From Thiobacillus denitrificans ATCC 25259 (GTDB lineage: Bacteria > Pseudomonadota > Gammaproteobacteria > Burkholderiales > Thiobacillaceae), in contig NC_007404.1 of assembly GCF_000012745.1 (NCBI RefSeq), forward strand, positions 2,480,001-2,544,000: a stretch of 64,000 nucleotides of DNA, in the 5' to 3' direction. A program made the position numbers and the translations under genes. How positions within the stretch are numbered: position 1 is the stretch's first letter; each line of letters starts with the position of its first letter. The notes beneath the pieces were generated by a model. It ran no database searches, was not told the DNA's origin, and worked only from the letters and a program-made list of their open reading frames with translations. Positions 38,254 through 48,180 of this stretch are shown here, piece after piece.

Positions 38254-40434
38254 ATGTCCTCCTCCCCCGACGGGCACCAGCGCCTGCTGGATTCGCTCAA
38301 TCCCGAACAGCGCGCCGCGGTGACGCTGCCGCACGAGTCCGCGCTGATCCTCGCCGGGGCCGGCTCGGGCAAGACGCGCGTGCTGACCACGCGCATCGTC
38401 TGGCTCGTCCAGACCGGCCAGGTGTCGCCGCACGGCATCCTCGCCGTGACCTTCACCAACAAGGCGGCGAAGGAGATGCTCACGCGCATTTCGGCGATGC
38501 TGCCGATCAACACACGCGGCATGTGGGTCGGCACCTTCCACGGCCTCGCCAATCGCCTGTTGCGCACGCACTGGCGAGAAGCCGGATTGCCGCAGTCCTT
38601 CCAGATCCTCGACGCCTCCGACCAGCTCTCGGCGATCAAGCGGCTCATGAAGGCGATGAACGTCGACACCGAGAAATACGAGCCGAAGAAGGTGCAGTGG
38701 TTCATCAACGGCCACAAGGAGGCCGGACGCCGCGCGCGCGACGCCGAGGCCTACGACGAGTACTCGATGCGGCTGGCCGAGATCTACGAAGCCTACGACG
38801 CGCAGTGCCAGCGCGAGGGCGTGGCCGACTTCCCCGAACTGCTGCTGCGCTCCTACGAATTGCTCTACCGCAACGAGCCGCTCAGGCAGCATTACCAGGA
38901 TCGCTTCCGGCACATCCTGGTCGACGAGTTCCAGGACACCAACACGCTGCAATACCGCTGGCTCAAGCTCTTCGCCGGCGCGCACAGCGTGATCTTCGCG
39001 GTCGGCGACGACGACCAGTCGATCTACGCCTTCCGCGGCGCCGACACCGCCAACATGGCCGCGTTCGAACGCGAATTCGCGCACGGCAACGTGATCAAGC
39101 TCGAGCAGAACTACCGCAGCCACGGCAACATCCTGACCGCCGCGAACACGCTGATCGCGCAGAATGCCCACCGCCTCGGCAAGAACCTGTGGACCGCCGC
39201 GGGCGAAGGTGAGCCGATCCGCGTCTTCGAGGCGTATTCCGACCAGGACGAGGCGAGTTTCGTCGTCGACGAGGTGCGGAATCTGAACCGGGAAGGCATC
39301 GCCTACGCCGACATGGCGCTGCTTTACCGCTCCAACGCGCAGTCGCGCGTGCTCGAACACGCCCTGTTCTCGGCCGGCGTCGCCTATCGCGTATACGGCG
39401 GCCTGCGCTTCTTCGAGCGCCAGGAAGTCAAGCACGCCCTCGCCTACCTGCGTCTTCTGACCCACCCCGAGGACGACGGCGCCTTCCTGCGCGTGGTCAA
39501 CTTCCCCACCCGCGGCATCGGCGCGCGCACGCTCGAGCAATTGTCCGAGACCGCCGCGCGCGCGGGAACGAGCCTCTGGCAGGCCGCCTGCACCAGCGGC
39601 GGCAAGGTCGCGGCGTTCGCGCGGCTGATCGAGGACATCAAGCGCGCCACGGCCGACCTGCCCTTGCCCGAAGCGATCGGCCACGTCGTCGAGGCGTCGG
39701 GCCTGGCCGATTACTACCGTGCCGACAAGGACGGCGCCGACCGCCTGGAGAACCTCAACGAACTCGTCAACGCGGCCGCGCTTTTCGCCGAGGAGTCGGC
39801 TGCCGAGGCTTCGGCGTCCGACGAGCCGGCGCCGTCCGAACTGGACCGTTTTCTCGCCCATGCCGCGCTCGAGGCCGGCGAGCACCAGGCCGAGGCGGGG
39901 CGCGACGCGCTGCAGTTGATGACCGTGCACGCGGCGAAGGGCCTCGAGTTCGAGGCGGTTTTCATCACCGGGCTCGAGGAAAGCCTGTTTCCGCACGAGC
40001 AAAGCACGCTCCAGGGCAGCGGGACACACGCCGACGAGGGGCTCGAGGAAGAGCGGCGGCTGATGTACGTCGCGATCACGCGGGCGCGGCGCAGGTTGTA
40101 TCTCTCGCACGCGCAATCGCGCATGCTGCACGGCCAGGTGCGCTACGGCATCGCCTCGCGTTTTCTGTCCGAACTGCCCGAGCAGGTGCTACTGCACCTC
40201 AATCGCCGGGCGACGCCGGCGCATGTGCGCGAAGCGCCGGCGCCATCGCCGCGGGCCGCGCGCGCCGGCGAAGACACGGGGTATCGCGTCGGTCAGAGCG
40301 TCGCGCACGCCAGGTTCGGCACCGGCATCATCATCGACTTCGAAGGACGCGGGCCCGACGCGCGCGTGCAGGTCAAGTTCCGTGATGGAACGAAGTGGCT
40401 TGCGCTCGCCTACGCCAAGCTGTCGCCGGCCTGA
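38254..40434 (+). CDS. uvrD: DNA helicase II, UvrD type
   Basis: A 726 aa superfamily 1A helicase for nucleotide-excision and mismatch repair. Walker A is GAGSGKTRVL, motif II is VDEFQDTN, motif III is GDDDQSIYAFRGAD, and the C-terminal helicase motif is VHAAKGLEFEAVF. The last about 60 residues (FGTGIIIDFEGRGPDARVQVKF) form the Tudor-like RNAP-binding tail that distinguishes UvrD from Rep. Its 3' end overlaps a convergent gene by 25 bases. Confidence 0.95.
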   Translation: MSSSPDGHQRLLDSLNPEQRAAVTLPHESALILAGAGSGKTRVLTTRIVWLVQTGQVSPHGILAVTFTNKAAKEMLTRISAMLPINTRGMWVGTFHGLANRLLRTHWREAGLPQSFQILDASDQLSAIKRLMKAMNVDTEKYEPKKVQWFINGHKEAGRRARDAEAYDEYSMRLAEIYEAYDAQCQREGVADFPELLLRSYELLYRNEPLRQHYQDRFRHILVDEFQDTNTLQYRWLKLFAGAHSVIFAVGDDDQSIYAFRGADTANMAAFEREFAHGNVIKLEQNYRSHGNILTAANTLIAQNAHRLGKNLWTAAGEGEPIRVFEAYSDQDEASFVVDEVRNLNREGIAYADMALLYRSNAQSRVLEHALFSAGVAYRVYGGLRFFERQEVKHALAYLRLLTHPEDDGAFLRVVNFPTRGIGARTLEQLSETAARAGTSLWQAACTSGGKVAAFARLIEDIKRATADLPLPEAIGHVVEASGLADYYRADKDGADRLENLNELVNAAALFAEESAAEASASDEPAPSELDRFLAHAALEAGEHQAEAGRDALQLMTVHAAKGLEFEAVFITGLEESLFPHEQSTLQGSGTHADEGLEEERRLMYVAITRARRRLYLSHAQSRMLHGQVRYGIASRFLSELPEQVLLHLNRRATPAHVREAPAPSPRAARAGEDTGYRVGQSVAHARFGTGIIIDFEGRGPDARVQVKFRDGTKWLALAYAKLSPA

Positions 40435-41186
40435 GCCGGCGTCGCGTCATCCGCCCACACCGCGAAGATCGCCTGATACGACGCATAGAGCGAGCCGAAC
40501 AGCACCGGCATCGCGACCAGCAGGCCCAGCATCAGGGGCACGAGCGCCGCAACGAAGAGCACCGCACCGAGTGCCAGGCCGTTGAGCATCATCGCAGCGA
40601 GGTTGCGCCCCACCGCCTTGAAGCTCACGCCGAGCGCCGTCAACGGCCGCGCGCCGCCGAACAGGATCAGCGCCGGCGCGAACCAGGTCGCCATGATCAG
40701 GGGCAGAAACAGCAGCAGGCCCGTGAGCATGGCGGGCATCGACTGATCGAGCACGGCCTGCATTTCCTGAGGGTCCTTCTGCGACTGCGCGGCGGCCATC
40801 AGCGCCTGCGGATCGAATCCCATCGCGAGCATGACCTGGCCGATCGCCAGCGTGCCTAGCAGTTGCACGGCGCCGACCGTCGCCAGCGGGATCGCGGGCC
40901 CGCGCACGCCGGCGAGAAATTGCGGCAGTTCCAGCTCGCGCCCTTCGTCGAGCGCGCGATACGCAGCCATGAAACCCGCCACCATGAGCGGCGACGCGAG
41001 TTCGGAAAGCGAGCCGCCGATCACCGGGATGAGGCCCAGCGCCATGACGACGCCGAACAGCACGCCGAACGCGGCGGAGAGCAGGAGCGGATTCTTGCGA
41101 TAAAGGCGAAAGCCCGCGGCGACCCACCGAAAACCCTCGGCGGCCGCGACGCGGCGGGGAATGTCCTGACTGCTTGGCGTGTTCAT
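40410..41186 (-). CDS. BPSS1780-type membrane protein
   Basis: A 258 aa integral membrane protein with about six hydrophobic helices, matching a betaproteobacterial family known by the Burkholderia locus name BPSS1780. RRVAAAEGFRWVAAGFRLYRK at the N-terminus is characteristic. No function is established. The 3' end overlaps the convergent uvrD gene by 25 bases, so the two transcripts could interfere. Confidence 0.8.
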   Translation of the reverse strand: MNTPSSQDIPRRVAAAEGFRWVAAGFRLYRKNPLLLSAAFGVLFGVVMALGLIPVIGGSLSELASPLMVAGFMAAYRALDEGRELELPQFLAGVRGPAIPLATVGAVQLLGTLAIGQVMLAMGFDPQALMAAAQSQKDPQEMQAVLDQSMPAMLTGLLLFLPLIMATWFAPALILFGGARPLTALGVSFKAVGRNLAAMMLNGLALGAVLFVAALVPLMLGLLVAMPVLFGSLYASYQAIFAVWADDATPAQAGDSLA

Positions 41187-41276
41187 GCGACGGATTGTAA
41201 TGGAGGCTTGCGGCCGGGCAGCAGCCCGAGGCGCGAAGCGAGTGCGGCGTGGGCTGAGCCGGCGCGGCCCGGAACG

Positions 41277-41295
41277 GACGTCTCGTTCAGACGTC
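41277..41295. other. Small hairpin upstream of BPSS1780-type gene
   Basis: GACGTCT and AGACGTC form a perfect seven-base inverted repeat with a CGTTC loop, in the 156-base gap between two minus-strand genes. It has no T-run, so a factor-binding site is as likely as a terminator. Confidence 0.3.
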
Positions 41296-41342
41296 GCCCG
41301 CGCGGCGCCGGGACGAGCGCGCCGGCGTCCCGCGCACGGAAA

Positions 41343-41666
41343 TCAGAACTCCTTGATCACCCACATCGGCGGACGCATGCCGGAATCGAGGCTGTCCTGG
41401 CGGGCGAACTGCCCGTCACCCTTCTGGTCGACGAGGTAGTAGGGCTTGCCGACCTTGGGAATCACCTTGAGCATGTACAGCCTGCCGTTCGCGCGGTATT
41501 CGACGACCCGCCCTTGGGCGCTGGGCTTGATCGTCACCTCCGGCGCATCGCCCGGCCCGGGTGGGCCGTCGGGAACCGGCGCCAGCTCGGGCGGCCGGTC
41601 GTCCGGCGGGGCCGCGACGGCGGCGCCGCACAGCACGAGGGTCAACAGCAGAACAGGGTAGCGCAT
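41343..41666 (-). CDS. DUF2782 domain exported protein
   Basis: A 107 aa protein with a signal peptide (PVLLLTLVLCGAAVAA). The domain begins at EVTIKPSAQGRVVEYRANG and ends with YYLVDQKGDG and the conserved PPMWVIKEF. Small DUF2782 proteins are common next to polA in betaproteobacteria; function is not known. It is 41 bases downstream of the LOG-family gene and could share its transcript. Confidence 0.85.
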   Translation of the reverse strand: MRYPVLLLTLVLCGAAVAAPPDDRPPELAPVPDGPPGPGDAPEVTIKPSAQGRVVEYRANGRLYMLKVIPKVGKPYYLVDQKGDGQFARQDSLDSGMRPPMWVIKEF

Positions 41667-41707
41667 GGCGGGCTCCGGAAGATGAAGGTCGGTTGGGTCG
41701 GATGACG

Positions 41708-42436
41708 TCAGAGATTGAACTGGATTTCGCGCTCGGCCGGCGAAGGCATGAAGCCGCGCTTCTCGTAATGGTTGAAGATCGCGTCGACCACCTCTTCCGG
41801 CTTGTCGAGCACGCGCATCAGTTCCACGTCCTCGGCCGAGACCATCCCCTCCTTCACGAGACGGGTCCCGACCCACTCCGCAAGCCCGCCCCAGAATGAG
41901 GAGCCGACGAGGATGATCGGAATGCGCTGGATCTTGCCGGTCTGCACGAGCGTCAGCGCTTCGGTCAGTTCGTCGAGCGTGCCGTAGCCGCCGGGCATGA
42001 CGACGTAGGCCGCAGCGAACTTGACGAACATGACCTTGCGCGCGAAGAAATGCTGGAAGGTCTGGCTGATGTCCTGGTAGGCATTCGCGCTCTGCTCGTG
42101 CGGCAGCTGGATGTTGAGGCCGACGCTCGGCGACTTGCCGAAATACGCGCCCTTGTTCGCCGCTTCCATGATGCCGGGCCCGCCGCCCGAGATCACGGAG
42201 AACCCGGCATCGGAGAGCTTGCGCGCGATGTCCTCGGTCAGCGTGTAGTAGGCGTGATCGGGCGGCGTGCGCGCGCTGCCGAAGATCGAGACCGCCGGGC
42301 GGATCGGGGCGAGCCGCTCAGTCGCCTCGACAAACTCTGCCATAATCCCGAGCATCCGCCAGGACTCGCGCGCCGAGTAATTGGTCTCGGCGGTGCGCCC
42401 CGGGTCAACCGCTGCGGGCAATTTATCCAAATGCAT
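41708..42436 (-). CDS. LOG family (TIGR00730) Rossmann-fold protein
   Basis: A 242 aa protein of the LOG/YgdH group, many of which release bases from nucleoside monophosphates. The family signatures are VISGGGPGIMEAANKGAY near residue 80 and MPGGYGTLDELTEALTLVQ near residue 147. The gene is divergent from polA; the two start codons are only about 15 bases apart, so promoters must overlap. Confidence 0.9.
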   Translation of the reverse strand: MHLDKLPAAVDPGRTAETNYSARESWRMLGIMAEFVEATERLAPIRPAVSIFGSARTPPDHAYYTLTEDIARKLSDAGFSVISGGGPGIMEAANKGAYFGKSPSVGLNIQLPHEQSANAYQDISQTFQHFFARKVMFVKFAAAYVVMPGGYGTLDELTEALTLVQTGKIQRIPIILVGSSFWGGLAEWVGTRLVKEGMVSAEDVELMRVLDKPEEVVDAIFNHYEKRGFMPSPAEREIQFNL

Positions 42437-42450
42437 TTTTCGAGCGCCTC

Positions 42451-45174
42451 GTGAACGATCCTAGTGTAAGTCAGCCCGGCAAGACCCTGTTGTTGGTGGA
42501 CGGCTCGTCCTATCTGTACCGCGCCTTTCATGCGCTGCCGGACCTGCGCAACGCGGCGGGCGAACCGACCAGTGCGATCAAGGGCGTTCTCGCCATGCTG
42601 CACAGGCTGCGCAAGGATTACGCGGCCGATTATATCGCCTGCGTGTTCGACGCGAAGGGCAAGACCTTCCGCGACGATCTCTATCCTGCGTACAAGGCGA
42701 ACCGCCCGGCGATGCCGGACGATCTGCGCAGCCAGATCGAACCTCTGCACGAGGCCATCCGCGCCGAGGGCTGGCCGCTCGTCGTCATCGACGGCGTCGA
42801 GGCGGACGACGTGATCGGCACACTCGTGCGCCACGCCGCACAAAAAGGCATCCGCAGCATCGTCTCGACCGGCGACAAGGACATGGCCCAGCTCGTCGAC
42901 GGCCACGTCACGCTCGTCAACACCATGAGCCTCGAGACGCTCGACGAAGCCGGCGTCGTCGCCAAGTTCGGCGTGGCGCCCGACCGCATCATCGACTACC
43001 TCACGCTCGTCGGCGACGCGGTCGACAACGTGCCCGGGGTCGCCAAATGCGGGCCGAAGACCGCCGCGAAATGGCTCGCCGAATACGGCACGCTCGACAA
43101 CCTGCTCGCCCACGCCGACGCGGTCAAAGGCGCGGTCGGAGAGAACCTGCGCGCGGTCGTCGACTGGCTGCCGCAGGCCCGCGCGCTGCTCACGATCAAG
43201 ACCGACGTCGCGCTGCCCTTCGATTTCGACGACCTCGTGCTGAAGCCGCGCGACATCGACGCCCTGCGCGGGCTGTTCGAGCGCTACGAATTCCGTACCT
43301 GGCTGCGCGAACTCGACGCCTCGCCGGCGACGGCCGTTTCGTCCGAACCCGACTGCAGCGGATCGCACCGCGCCGGCTACGAGATCATCCTGAGCGAAGC
43401 GCAGCTCGACGCCTGGGTCGCGCGGGTCGCGACCGCCGACGCCTTCGCGCTCGACGTCGAGGCGAGCAGCGCGAGCCCGCTGCAGTGCGAACTGATCGGC
43501 CTGGCGTTCGCGGTCTGCGAAGGCGAGGCTGCGTATCTGCCGCTCGGCCACCATTACGCCGGCGCGCCGGCGCAGCTCTCGCGCGCCGCGGCTTTCGCCA
43601 GAATCAAGCCCCTGCTCGAGGAGCGCGCGGCGAAAATCGTCGGCCAGAATCTCAAATACGCGCGCCACGTGCTCGCCAACTGCGGCATCGCGCTCGGCGG
43701 CGCGGCCGACGACACGCTGCTGCAATCCTACGTGCTCGAAGCGCATCAGCCGCACGAACTCGCGAGCCTCGCCAATCGCCATCTCGGGCTCGCGACGCTC
43801 GCCTGCGACGAACTCACCGGCAAGGGCGCGGCGCGCATCGGCTTCGATCAGGTCGCGGTCGAGCGCGCCGGCGAATACGCGGCCGAGCAGGCGGACGTCA
43901 CGCTGCGCGTCCGCGGCCAGCTCGCAGCGCGCATCGCGGCGTCGGAGAAACTCGAATACGTCTACCGCGAAATCGAGCTCCCGGTTTCCGAAGTGCTCTT
44001 CCGCATGGAACGCGCGGGCGTGCTGCTCGATCGCGCGCTCCTCGCGGCGCAAAGCGGCGAGCTCGGCCGCAAGATGCTCGAACTCGAGCAACGCGCCTTC
44101 CAGGAAGCGGGCCAGCCTTTCAATCTCGGCTCGCCCAAGCAGATCGGCGACATTCTGTTCGCGCAAAAAGGCCTTCCGATCCTCAAGAAAACACCGGGAG
44201 GGGCGCCGTCGACCGACGAGGAAACGCTCGAACTGCTCGCACTCGACCACCCGATCGCGCGTGCGATCCTCGACTACCGCGGACTCGCCAAACTGAAGTC
44301 GACCTACACCGACAAGCTGCCGCAGATGGTGCATCCGTTGACCGGCCGGCTGCACACAAGCTATTCGCAGGCGACCGCGGTGACCGGCCGGCTCGCGAGC
44401 GTGGAGCCGAACCTGCAGAACATCCCGGCGCGGACGGCGGAAGGGCGCCGCATCCGTGAGGCCTTCATCGCGCCGCCCGGCCACCTGCTCGTCTCGGCCG
44501 ACTATTCGCAGATCGAGCTCAGGATCATGGCGCATCTATCGGACGACGCCGGCCTGCTTCACGCCTTCGCCAACGATCTCGACATCCACACCGCGACCGC
44601 CGCCGAGGTGTTCGGCGTCCCGCTCGACGCGGTCAGCGCCGAGCAGCGCCGGATCGCCAAGGTCATCAATTTCGGCCTGATCTACGGCATGTCGGCCTTC
44701 GGCCTGGCGAGCCAGCTCAATCTCGAGCGCAGCGCCGCGCAGGCGTGGATCGACCGTTACTTCACGCGCTATCCCGGCGTCGCGAACTACATGCTGCGCA
44801 CCCGCGAATCGGCGCGCGCGCAGGGCTACGTCGAGACCGTCTTCGGCCGCCGCCTCTATCTCCCTGAAATCAACGCGAGGAATCCGCAACGCCGACAAGG
44901 CGCCGAACGCGCCGCGATCAATGCGCCGATGCAGGGCACGGCCGCCGACCTCATCAAGCTGGCGATGATCGCAGTGCAGCGGTGGATCGACAGCGAAAGA
45001 CTCGGCACGCGCCTACTGCTGCAGGTCCACGACGAACTGATCCTCGAGGTGCCTGAACACGAGCTCGAACGCGTCCGCGCCGAACTGCCGTCGCACATGT
45101 GCGACGTCGCCGCGCTCAAGGTACCGCTGCGGGTCGGCGTCGGCGTCGGCGGCAACTGGGAAGCGGCGCACTGA
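42451..45174 (+). CDS. polA: DNA polymerase I
   Basis: A 907 aa polymerase with three domains: an N-terminal 5'-nuclease (LLLVDGSSYLYRAFHALPDL onward), a 3'-5' exonuclease (about 320-510) and the polymerase. The exonuclease keeps acidic residues (LDVEASS, DDTLLQSY and ADVTL), so proofreading appears intact. Polymerase motif A is DYSQIELRIMAH, the O helix is RRIAKVINFGLIYGM and motif C is VHDELILEVPE. Start codon GTG at 42451. A strong terminator follows. Confidence 0.96.
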   Translation: MNDPSVSQPGKTLLLVDGSSYLYRAFHALPDLRNAAGEPTSAIKGVLAMLHRLRKDYAADYIACVFDAKGKTFRDDLYPAYKANRPAMPDDLRSQIEPLHEAIRAEGWPLVVIDGVEADDVIGTLVRHAAQKGIRSIVSTGDKDMAQLVDGHVTLVNTMSLETLDEAGVVAKFGVAPDRIIDYLTLVGDAVDNVPGVAKCGPKTAAKWLAEYGTLDNLLAHADAVKGAVGENLRAVVDWLPQARALLTIKTDVALPFDFDDLVLKPRDIDALRGLFERYEFRTWLRELDASPATAVSSEPDCSGSHRAGYEIILSEAQLDAWVARVATADAFALDVEASSASPLQCELIGLAFAVCEGEAAYLPLGHHYAGAPAQLSRAAAFARIKPLLEERAAKIVGQNLKYARHVLANCGIALGGAADDTLLQSYVLEAHQPHELASLANRHLGLATLACDELTGKGAARIGFDQVAVERAGEYAAEQADVTLRVRGQLAARIAASEKLEYVYREIELPVSEVLFRMERAGVLLDRALLAAQSGELGRKMLELEQRAFQEAGQPFNLGSPKQIGDILFAQKGLPILKKTPGGAPSTDEETLELLALDHPIARAILDYRGLAKLKSTYTDKLPQMVHPLTGRLHTSYSQATAVTGRLASVEPNLQNIPARTAEGRRIREAFIAPPGHLLVSADYSQIELRIMAHLSDDAGLLHAFANDLDIHTATAAEVFGVPLDAVSAEQRRIAKVINFGLIYGMSAFGLASQLNLERSAAQAWIDRYFTRYPGVANYMLRTRESARAQGYVETVFGRRLYLPEINARNPQRRQGAERAAINAPMQGTAADLIKLAMIAVQRWIDSERLGTRLLLQVHDELILEVPEHELERVRAELPSHMCDVAALKVPLRVGVGVGGNWEAAH

Positions 45175-45194
45175 GCGTCCTGTCTCGCCCATGA

Positions 45195-45225
45195 AAAACG
45201 GGCGCCGCGAGCGCCCGTTTTTTTT
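45195..45225 (+). terminator. Rho-independent terminator after polA
   Basis: AAAACGGGCGC pairs with GCGCCCGTTTT around a CGCGA loop, followed by T residues (eight T in all). Very stable and typical. Confidence 0.95.
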
Positions 45226-45238
45226 AGCAGCCAGGTGG

Positions 45239-46447
45239 CTACTGCGGCACGAGTTCCACGCGGCGGTTCTGCGCGCGGCCGGCCGCGGTGCGGTTGTCCG
45301 CAACCGGCTGCGACTCGCCGTAGCCGCGGGCGGTCAGCCGTTCGGCGCGAACGCCTTTTTTCACGAGATAGGCCCGCACGGCCTCGGCCCGGCGCTGCGA
45401 GAGCTCGAGGTTGAAGGCGGCCGAGTGGGTCGAGTCGGTGTGACCGGCGACCTCGACCCTGACTTCACCCCATGCGTTCAGCGAGGCCGCGGCATTGTCG
45501 AGGATCGTGATCGAGTCGGGCGTCAGACGCACGCTGCCGGGCTCAAAGCTCACGCCGTCGAGCGTCATCCGCCGTGGCATGGACGGCCTTGGCGGCTCGG
45601 GCTCGGGTTCGGCTTCACGCGCCGCCCGCGGCGGGCAGCCGTCGGCGCTGCCGCGCCCGGCTTCGGCCGGGCATTTGTCGCGCGCGTCGGGAACGCCGTC
45701 ACCGTCGCGGTCGGAGGGACAGCCGGCCGCGTCGACGGTGGCGCCGGGCGGGGTCGACGGACAGCGGTCAAGGCCGTCGAACACCCCGTCGGCATCGGAA
45801 TCGAGCGGACAGCCCAGCGCATCGACCGCGGCACCCTTGGGCGTGCCGGGGCATTGTTCGACGCGGTCGATCACGCCGTCACCATCGGCGTCGGACGGCT
45901 CGCCGAGGCCCCAGGCATAGCCGACGAGGACCTGAACCTGGGTCAACCCCGCACCCGGCAGCGCATCGTTGCCGAAGGAACGGTCGGCACGCAGCTCCCA
46001 GCGCAGCGCGTCGTTCGAACCGAACGCCCAGTTCTGGCCGACGCCGAACGACGCCGCGGGGCGCGTGAAGTCGACGTCGCCGTCGGTCTCGGCGCGGATC
46101 AGGCCGAGACCGCCGGCGAGGAACCAGTCGTATTGCCGTTGGCGGGAGAACGCCCACTCGACGCCGCCACGCAGCGTGGCGAGTTTCGCGTCGCCGACCC
46201 CCGGTCGGTCGCTGTCGTAGGCACCGTAGACGAAATCGCCGAACAGCCGGAAATCGCGATCGAGCTGCTGGCTGTAGCGCAGGCCGAACAGCGGGTTCGC
46301 CGCGTCGTCCTCGCTGCCGACGAGACTATCGTCCGCCCAGCCCGCACCCAACAAAATACCGACTTCCTGCGCCGGCATGTCGGCCGCCTGGCCGCCGCCC
46401 AGCAGCGCGAGGCCGGCAAGCAGGCAGGCCCCCTGTGCTCGTTTCAT
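45239..46447 (-). CDS. OmpA-family outer-membrane protein with thrombospondin type 3 repeats
   Basis: A 402 aa protein with a signal peptide (ACLLAGLALLGGGQAA), an N-terminal beta-barrel (about 25-190), a calcium-type TSP3 hinge with DADGDGVIDRVEQCP, DSDADGVFDGLDRCP and DRDGDGVPDARDKCP, and a C-terminal OmpA peptidoglycan-binding domain (EVAGHTDSTHS, ELSQRRAEAVRAYLVKKGV). The ATG at 46447 directly precedes the signal sequence; an in-frame extension of 33 residues upstream is not signal-like. A TACAAT on the minus strand about 57 bases before the start could be its -10 box. It resembles OprF-like porins. Confidence 0.92.
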   Translation of the reverse strand: MKRAQGACLLAGLALLGGGQAADMPAQEVGILLGAGWADDSLVGSEDDAANPLFGLRYSQQLDRDFRLFGDFVYGAYDSDRPGVGDAKLATLRGGVEWAFSRQRQYDWFLAGGLGLIRAETDGDVDFTRPAASFGVGQNWAFGSNDALRWELRADRSFGNDALPGAGLTQVQVLVGYAWGLGEPSDADGDGVIDRVEQCPGTPKGAAVDALGCPLDSDADGVFDGLDRCPSTPPGATVDAAGCPSDRDGDGVPDARDKCPAEAGRGSADGCPPRAAREAEPEPEPPRPSMPRRMTLDGVSFEPGSVRLTPDSITILDNAAASLNAWGEVRVEVAGHTDSTHSAAFNLELSQRRAEAVRAYLVKKGVRAERLTARGYGESQPVADNRTAAGRAQNRRVELVPQ

Positions 46448-46563
46448 GTGATCCACCCAAACAACCAAAAAACCTGCTTCGCCGACAGCGAGCAGCCGGC
46501 GGCGATTGTAGCCCCGGCGCACGCTGCGCCGGCCACTTGCCCGCACTTGCGCGGCTCAGGGCG

Positions 46564-46989
46564 CTACTTTTGTCTCAACGCGTCACGAATCTCGCGCAGC
46601 AGCACGATGTCTTCGGGCGGCGCCGCCGGCGCGGCCCCGGGCGCCGGCCGCTTGAGGCGGTTGATCTGCCTGACGATGATGAAGACGATCAGGGCGAGGA
46701 TCAGGAAATTGAGCAGCACGGTCACGAAGTTCCCGTAGGCGAGGACCGGCACGCCGGCCTTTCTGACCTCCGCCAGCGTCAACGCCACCCCCTCGGGCAC
46801 ACTGCCGAGCGCGATGAAGAGGTTGGAAAAATCGAAGCCGCCGAACACGGCGCCGACGATCGGCATGATCAGGTCGTCGACGATCGACGCGACGATCTTG
46901 CTGAACGCGGCGCCGATGATGACGCCGACCGCGAGGTCCATTGCGTTGCCCTTGGCGATGAATTGCTTGAACTCGGACGCGAAGCTCAT
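46564..46989 (-). CDS. mscL: Large-conductance mechanosensitive channel
   Basis: A 141 aa channel that opens under membrane tension to release solutes. [20 protein letters not shown] is the first helix with the S1 segment; the second helix is [16 protein letters not shown]; the C-terminal bundle begins LKRPAP. The ATG at 46989 gives [10 protein letters not shown]. Divergent from dusB. Confidence 0.95.
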   Translation of the reverse strand: MSFASEFKQFIAKGNAMDLAVGVIIGAAFSKIVASIVDDLIMPIVGAVFGGFDFSNLFIALGSVPEGVALTLAEVRKAGVPVLAYGNFVTVLLNFLILALIVFIIVRQINRLKRPAPGAAPAAPPEDIVLLREIRDALRQK

Positions 46990-47114
46990 ATCTCCCCTTT
47001 CCCGGTTTCTGGATGATCCGGTCATAGTAGCCTGCCGGCCAACGGGCCGGGCGTACAGCGGTAATTTTTGCCGGCTTGGTGGGTCCCGGCGACGGGAGTA
47101 AAATTCCAGCCCTT

Positions 47115-48167
47115 ATGCGCATCGGTTCCCACCTCCTGAAAAACCGCCTGATCGTCGCCCCGATGGCCGGCGTGACCGATCGGCCGTTTCGCCAGCTGTG
47201 CAAGAAGCTCGGCGCGGGCATGGCGGTCTCGGAAATGGTGACGTCGAACTCGCTGCTGTACGGCTCGGCCAAGACGGCGCGGCGCGCCAACCACGAAGGC
47301 GAGGTCGACCCGATCAGCGTCCAGATCGCCGGCGCCGATCCGCGGATGATGGCCGAGGCGGCGCGCCACAACGCCGACCGCGGCGCCCAGATCATCGACA
47401 TCAACATGGGGTGCCCGGCGAAGAAGGTCTGCAACGTGATGGCCGGCTCGGCGCTGCTGCAGGACGAGGCGCTCGTCGGACGCATCCTCGACGCCGTCGT
47501 CGCGGCCGTGCCCGAGCTGCCGGTGACGCTGAAGATCCGCACCGGCTGGGATCGCGAACACCGCAACGCACTCGCCATCCTCGGGATCGCCGAGAACGCC
47601 GGCGTAAAGGCGCTCGCGATCCACGGCCGCACACGCGCCTGCGGCTACTCGGGCGAGGCCGAATACGACACGATCCGCGCGGTGAAGGCCGCGGCGCGGA
47701 TTCCGGTCATCGCCAACGGTGACATCACGACCCCGGAAAAAGCGCGCCACGTGCTCGAACACACGGGCGCCGACGCGGTCATGATCGGCCGCGCCGCCCA
47801 GGGGCGGCCCTGGATCTTCCGCGAGATCGAGCATTACCTGCGCACCGGCGAACACCTGCCGCAGCCTGAAGTGGCCGAAATCCACCGCGTGCTGCTCGAT
47901 CACCTCCACGACCTCTACGGCTTCTACGGCGAAGTCACCGGGGTGCGCGTCGCGCGCAAGCACATCTCCTGGTACACGCGCGGGCTCGTCGGCAGCAGCG
48001 CTTTTCGCCACGCCATGAACCGGCTCGACTCGGTCGCCGAGCAGCTTGCCGTCGTCAACGACTATTTCGCCCAGGCGGCGCGCGCGGACGTCCGCCTCCG
48101 CTACGAAGCCGGCCAAGACAACAATAACGCGGACGACCTGCTGCCGGCCTCACGGCTCGCGGCATAA
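47115..48167 (+). CDS. dusB: tRNA-dihydrouridine synthase B
   Basis: A 350 aa FMN enzyme reducing uridine in the tRNA D-loop. APMAGVTDRPFRQL, the catalytic cysteine in INMGCPAKKVC, and AIHGRTRACGY and ANGDITTPEKA are conserved. The ATG at 47115 starts MRIGSHLLKNR; no clear ribosome-binding site is seen. A TTGGTG/TAAAAT pair (47076-47104, 17-base spacer) would place transcription within a few bases of the ATG, so a nearly leaderless message is possible. fis follows, as in enterobacteria. Confidence 0.94.
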   Translation: MRIGSHLLKNRLIVAPMAGVTDRPFRQLCKKLGAGMAVSEMVTSNSLLYGSAKTARRANHEGEVDPISVQIAGADPRMMAEAARHNADRGAQIIDINMGCPAKKVCNVMAGSALLQDEALVGRILDAVVAAVPELPVTLKIRTGWDREHRNALAILGIAENAGVKALAIHGRTRACGYSGEAEYDTIRAVKAAARIPVIANGDITTPEKARHVLEHTGADAVMIGRAAQGRPWIFREIEHYLRTGEHLPQPEVAEIHRVLLDHLHDLYGFYGEVTGVRVARKHISWYTRGLVGSSAFRHAMNRLDSVAEQLAVVNDYFAQAARADVRLRYEAGQDNNNADDLLPASRLAA

Positions 48168-48180
48168 GGGGAACTTCAAA

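Noticed and set aside
42238..44535. 765-codon minus-strand frame opposite polA
   Set aside because: polA motifs are complete on the plus strand; the antisense translation resembles no family.
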